Assembly (NCBI GenBank): GCA_964019695.1
Contig: OZ026521.1
Coordinates: 35,348,774-35,412,773, forward strand
Direction: 5' to 3'
DNA length: 64,000 nt
Origin: Loripinus fragilis
Lineage: Eukaryota > Mollusca > Bivalvia > Lucinida > Lucinidae
Shown here: positions 59,548 to 64,000 of the stretch, piece by piece
Numbering within the stretch: the first letter of the stretch is position 1
Layout: the number at the start of each line of letters is the position of its first letter
The notes under the pieces: model-generated
The model's input: the letters and a program-made list of their open reading frames with translations, nothing else
What the model was told of the DNA's origin: nothing
Databases searched by the model: none
Program-made: the position numbers and the translations under genes

Positions 59548-60451
59548 ATTTTATTCATACAAGGCTATCGGTATCATGAACTTCGCAAAAAAAAAAATCA
59601 AAATTTTATAGACGATACTATGATTTTATTTCTAAATTCTAAGTTGGACTAAAATCTCTCTTGCGCCAAGGACTTTCGGAACCTAATTTATATGGTGACT
59701 TGGTGTATAAATTGAAGAAGATTCTTGGCTCTAATAATTTTTCAGCGCAGTTTATTAAAATAATTTCCCATTATAAAAAGATTGGCTATAACATTAATGT
59801 ATTGCAACAGACTGCATGCTTGGTGGTCAACCCAATCACTTTTGGCAACTGTGTTTTCCTCTTTAATTGCACGCCAGTGGGTCGGACTTCAGACTCTATG
59901 ATGGTTCCAACTAAAAGACTGATCTATTGATGAGATGGTAGGGAACTGATGCTTTGGCTGTTTGTCGGGCCCATCGGGATCCACCTGTTGGAATTATTTT
60001 GCTCCAGTATTCAGTTTTATTTACTGTTGAGTCCTTATATTTGCTTTATCTCCCTGTTATATCTTGATTTATATGTTTTAGGGGATGATGCATTGATAAG
60101 TTAGGGATCTTTCATGCAAACCAAACATCTATGTGTCTTGATCAACATCTGAATTAAGGGTGAGTTTGGCGCCGTTAAACCGGTTTAAGCCCTCCAGTAA
60201 AATATTTTACTGACTGTTCCAAAGCGGTCCTTCTTTTGTGGATTTTTTATGTTTTTGTTCTGTCTTGTGTTTGCTATGTCTTTGTGCGCGTCTGTTTATA
60301 TGTGTTTTGTGGTCACCTGCAGGGAAAGGGCTGACCTCTTGGCTCTTGTTTGTGGTGTCTAACTGTGAGTTTGTCACTTTCCCATTGGTATCCTGGGTCA
60401 GGTGTGGTACTTGATTGTATCGATTCCTGATCTTTGCACCCTTACTTACTT
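59548..60451 (+). mobile_element. Penelope-like copy, C-terminal coding piece plus complete 3' UTR
   Basis: From GGCTATCGGTATCATGAAC (residues GYRYHEL) through the C-terminal frame at 59661-59930 to GCACCCTTACTTACTTA. This is the most complete 3' half in the window; the frame is shifted near 59600-59660. It begins about 40 bp after the donor of exon E. Confidence 0.8.
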
Positions 60452-60505
60452 ATTCATACAGATGGCTTATTTGAACCATAAACTGGCTTAAAGTTGAGTT
60501 TAAAT

Positions 60506-60640
60506 GAGGCTTTTATTGGGGTTCTAGGGATACAGGATATTTGCCATTTTACTTATAGGGATATAGGATACTTTTCATTTTACTTCCAGGGATATAGGAT
60601 ACTTTGTTCAATTTCAGGGATACTTTCATTTTTCCTCCAT
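60506..60640 (+). repeat. family D left-end fragment
   Basis: GAGGCTTTTATTGGGG followed by three AGGGATATAGGATAC units. Confidence 0.65.
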
Positions 60641-62117
60641 AATATACAAATACAGAGTAGAAATACTAACAGCATTAACAAAAATCATTTCAAGATTTCC
60701 ACTAAAGAGGAATTTGGATCAAACTTCCTTATCCATTGCTTCATTATCCTCAGACTTGTGTGGTGTTTTGTGTTTAGACCTGAATTGTTTTGTGGTGTGG
60801 CTATTGAGTTGGTTGCTCTAGTTTAAAAGTGTTATGGCTGTCTGCCTTTTGTCTTTTCCTCACGTTTCCGAGGATGATGAACGGTCTCTGATTCTGGCAA
60901 GTTCATGGTCACACCCTCCGTTCGATTTCCATATCACTGTGCAGGTGTGCAACATAACCAGTGGATAATGTATATTAGTCCAAGGGCAAGGTCACAGGCT
61001 AATATCAAAAGGAAAATTTATTGGGAAATTTTTTAAGCCATGAAATGATAATCCTTCTCATGGGACACACGTGTCCAACATAACAAGATTATTTGTTGTG
61101 TTCAAATTCTAGTCTGTATGGTCAATGTCACAGGCCACGATTACAATTCTTTAAACATACATAACCATCGACCTGTTATCATATCATTCGAAAAAATTGT
61201 CCACCATGACAAAACGATGTGTCGCATATGTCCAAGACTGAGATCACAGGCCACTTTGCTGTTGAAAACTTGTTGCCGGAGCATAATTTGCAAAGTCCTC
61301 TACCAATTATTAAATCTTAACTCTTAGAACAAATGTCCACCATAACAAGATATAGTGCTATATAAAAGATCTAAGGTAATATGCCAAAAGAAGTCGAGGC
61401 CACAGCCATGTTCAAACTGAGAATGCATGTGCCATGCATAACTAATACGCAGTCAGGACATCGTTGATAGAAATTGTATAAAGGTGCCACTAATAGGCCT
61501 TGCGCTGGCTATAGACCCCCTCCCCACAGGGGGAATTCGGTGCACTATAATTTCCTGTTACTGCATTATATAAGCACAAAATGAAACATGTAAGCCCTCT
61601 GAGAGTGGTAGCGTTAATGTGTAAGCAATACAACAGATATAGAAGCTTTAGGTCTCATGACTTGTTTTAAAGATTTTACTATCACATGTCTGTGGAAGCC
61701 AAAACCCCTGATGTGTTGCCAGTATGAACCCAAGAATAATAGTTGGCAGGGCTTATGTAGGAGACTACTAAACCTTGCTATAAACTGAATATTTTATAAG
61801 CTATGGGTCACAAGGTTTCAAAGAAGCAGTTTAAAGGTCTTTTTCCAGTTATAAACGTATGGAAACTAAACGACCCTTGGGGCATGGCCAATATAATACC
61901 CAGGGGCATGGTTGGCAGGATTTACGAAGGGCGCCTCTTGATATTGTTAAACATTAATTATTTAAACTGTGGGCCTGATTAAGTTGTTAAGTTATTTTCA
62001 TTCTAAGTTTACCAATTTGGACTCCAGAAGCACGATTGGCAGGATTTATGTAGGGGACCACTAAACAATAACATTACTACAAAGTAAATATGTAAGCTGT
62101 TTTTATTTGGATTTGTT
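60641..62117. other. intron, noncoding
   Basis: No repeat or exon recognised. CATAACAAGAT words recur loosely at 61080, 61330 and nearby, suggesting an old tandem-core repeat. Confidence 0.4.
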
Positions 62118-62395
62118 GAATGGTTTTATGCCCAAGCTATGGTTCTGTCGGGGATAGTCAGTTAAACTAATCACACTTTTCCTGGTCAAGCTTGACTAAG
62201 GGGTGTGCACATACCTTTGCCTGTAAATGACACAACATCCTCTTCTTAAATCAGCGGAAGGGGGAGAATGACGAGAGAAAATATTTCGTTATCAAACTCA
62301 ACGAAAGTATGGGACCAGGCTAGGATCAAACTTGGGGCTTCGGGATCTACAATCAGACTTACTACTGATTGCACTTTGGGGCCCGGTAATATATG
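62118..62395 (-). mobile_element. SINE family E with tRNA-like head
   Basis: The body shares AATCAGCGGAAGG and GTGCACATACCTTTG with 22843-23035. On the minus strand the head carries AAGTTTGATCCTAGC, a B-box-like site, at about 62320-62336. Confidence 0.6.
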
Positions 62396-63187
62396 TAAAA
62401 GCTGTAAGCATCAAGGTTTCAGAGATGTTTTAAAGTTGTCTCAATGAAAAGTCTATAGGAGCTACTGAAAGACAGACGATTTATGATGGAGACAACAAGA
62501 GCTTCCTACAAGCTAGATATGTGAGTTGTCTGCCATCATGGCACGTCTTTTAAAGAATTCCCATCATAAGTCTTTATGGAAGCTTTATGTTGACCATATG
62601 TCCAATACAACTTACAACTTATGTAGCCTTTCCCATTACACAAGTGGAGTTTCATCATAATTAGCCGACTGACATTAGAAATATACTTCTTCAAAATGTA
62701 AATGGATGACCACGACGATGACAATACATACGAAATAGGCCAGACCATTACTAATCTAAAGCCTTCCTTAAGCTTTCGGGTCATATAAGCTTATAATTGT
62801 AAGTGTGGTATACTGCAACTGGAGAAAGGCATTTTGAGGCAAACATGATGGCCAAAAAGGATCAATGTTTTAGCGTCTGTTTTGCTAATGTAAAAAGCTT
62901 AGTCGATGAAATATACACAGCGTCAAAAGTTAAACACCACCCGTTTTTTTTCAATGATGGTTTCCACTAAGTATTGTCTTCTAAAGAACAATGATTTTGT
63001 AAAATAATGTTACTCAAATGTTGCCTTGGTCTGAAAAACCCTGTCAGAATGCCATTTGATATTTTTGATAAGATTCTACGATGTCCTCTATGCACTAACC
63101 CCCATTATGGGAGTATACCCTTAAAATCCTCATAGGGGACCCCAAAGTGCTTTTTTTGAATTCCTATCAACTGACTTATTTTTCCAG
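62396..63187. other. intron, noncoding
   Basis: Nothing recognised up to the acceptor of exon F. Confidence 0.4.
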
Positions 63188-63351
63188 AAATTTGCCAAAA
63201 CGGATCTGGCGAACTCCAAGTATATTGCCAGTTACAGAGACAGTTCATCACATTTTTATATTTATTTGCGTTTTCACAATATAATCTGCAATTCTTTACA
63301 CCTTCATATCTTTTGTTCTATCAAAGATATTTATCTGAAATTTACAGACAG
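63188..63351 (+). CDS. DUF4470-like protein, exon F (last in window)
   Basis: 164 bp with acceptor TTATTTTTCCAG and donor GTGATA. Phase 1 from exon E plus two bases gives Glu. It then reads ICQNGSGELQVYCQLQRQ, FITFLYLFAFSQYNLQ and FFTPSYLLFYQRYLSEIYRQ, leaving in phase 0. The hydrophobic helix followed by a (F/Y)TP(S/L)-type motif fits the C-terminal part of the family as I recall it. The gene continues beyond the window. At AT-rich composition a 54-codon open frame with both splice sites in the right phase is suggestive but not proof. Confidence 0.68.
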
Positions 63352-63724
63352 GTGATATATTTGGTTTTGTAACAATGCGACACTAACAATTTTGATCTCG
63401 TAGTGGTATGAAAATGCCACTATGGGATAGTGAATATGGGCATTTTAGGGGTAAGTATGCATTTGCCATTCCTCCTCGTTAACATTAATACAATTTACTT
63501 ATCAAATCAAAATTTGCTGTAAATTGTCACCAATTTATCTTATTTCATAAATATAATTTCATATGCAGAAAGCGTCATCATTTTTTTCGGGAAATGTTTA
63601 GGATGTGCTTAACATCTGACATTGTGCATGGAACACATAATAGCAATTAGTTTGCGCAAAGTTATAGAACATGGAGTATGCACTTGACAAAATGTTCCTC
63701 TACTCGTAGGTCTATTTTGTGCGA
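63352..63724. other. intron, noncoding
   Basis: Nothing recognised. Confidence 0.4.
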
Positions 63725-63878
63725 GTAATTTCAGGGATATTTTTGTTTGCTTCCAAGGATATAGGATATTTAGGAAATTTAATTAAGGGAATATTATCCA
63801 ATTTACTTAAAGGGATATAGGAAACTTTCCTGTTTACTTCCAGGGATATAGGATACTGGTACCCCCTATACAAGCCTC
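63725..63878 (+). repeat. family D right-end fragment
   Basis: AGGGATATAGGATAC-type units followed by ACCCCCTATACAAGCCTC, the right terminus of family D. Confidence 0.65.
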
Positions 63879-64000
63879 CCTTTCTAAGGGATTGGCCAGT
63901 TGATTTTTAGGGGGGGGGGGCATTTGTTTAGCAATAAAATTAAGGTCAATCACTGCCAATAGCAATAACCATAGCTATAAATCAACAAGGGAGGTATTAC
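63879..64000. other. noncoding end of window
   Basis: Contains a short poly-G run; nothing else recognised. Confidence 0.4.

Noticed and set aside
60506..63878. Family D left end (60506) and right end (63878) taken as one 3.4-kb transposon.
   Set aside because: A phase-consistent exon of the DUF4470-like gene (63188-63351) lies between them, so two separate fragments are more likely.

Overview
This window is animal nuclear DNA, most likely from a bivalve mollusc. That is an inference from AT-rich sequence without operons, GT-AG split coding exons, a dense and layered population of transposable elements, and tandem-core repeats beginning AGCTCACCTG that resemble bivalve Pearl/Helentron-type elements. 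No database search was possible; family names rest on motif recognition by eye.

One host gene is recognisable, on the + strand from about 29.7 kb past the right edge. Six exons (29727-30492, 37243-37339, 46089-46234, 51507-51653, 59414-59508, 63188-63351) carry GT-AG boundaries and join in continuous phase (2,0,2,2,1,0) into at least 470 codons. The first exon resembles the DUF4470 domain found in dynein assembly factor 3-like and MYND-associated proteins. Every intron is filled with mobile elements.

Left part (1-29 kb): no host gene seen. It holds a truncated Penelope-like retroelement (1-1545, minus); a nearly full CR1/Jockey-type LINE (2700-6974) whose ORF1 has an SGNH esterase block and a CCHC knuckle and whose ORF2 has AP-endonuclease and reverse transcriptase, all broken by stops or a frameshift; a non-autonomous hAT (7045-8550); inverted repeats carrying an X-box-like palindrome; several MITE families; tRNA-derived SINEs; and a two-copy 0.9-1.0 kb transposon (20658-21699, 27901-28825).

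Right part (29-64 kb): the DUF4470-like gene with intronic tandem-core elements (30.5-33.2, 33.7-34.4, 41.2-42.8, 53.2-59.4 kb), a CGTA-rich tandem transposon (37525-38565, TTA target duplication), a hAT inside a SINE (39593-40920), a large intronic inverted duplication (38576-39325 against 44088-45058), a long-TIR element inside a Penelope-like copy (49144-50749), and a 4.4-kb long-TIR element (54423-58835) inside a tandem-core element. At least eight Penelope-like fragments occur, most of them sharing one 3' end. The main story is nested transposition around one split gene; nothing resembles a bacterial-type system or CRISPR.
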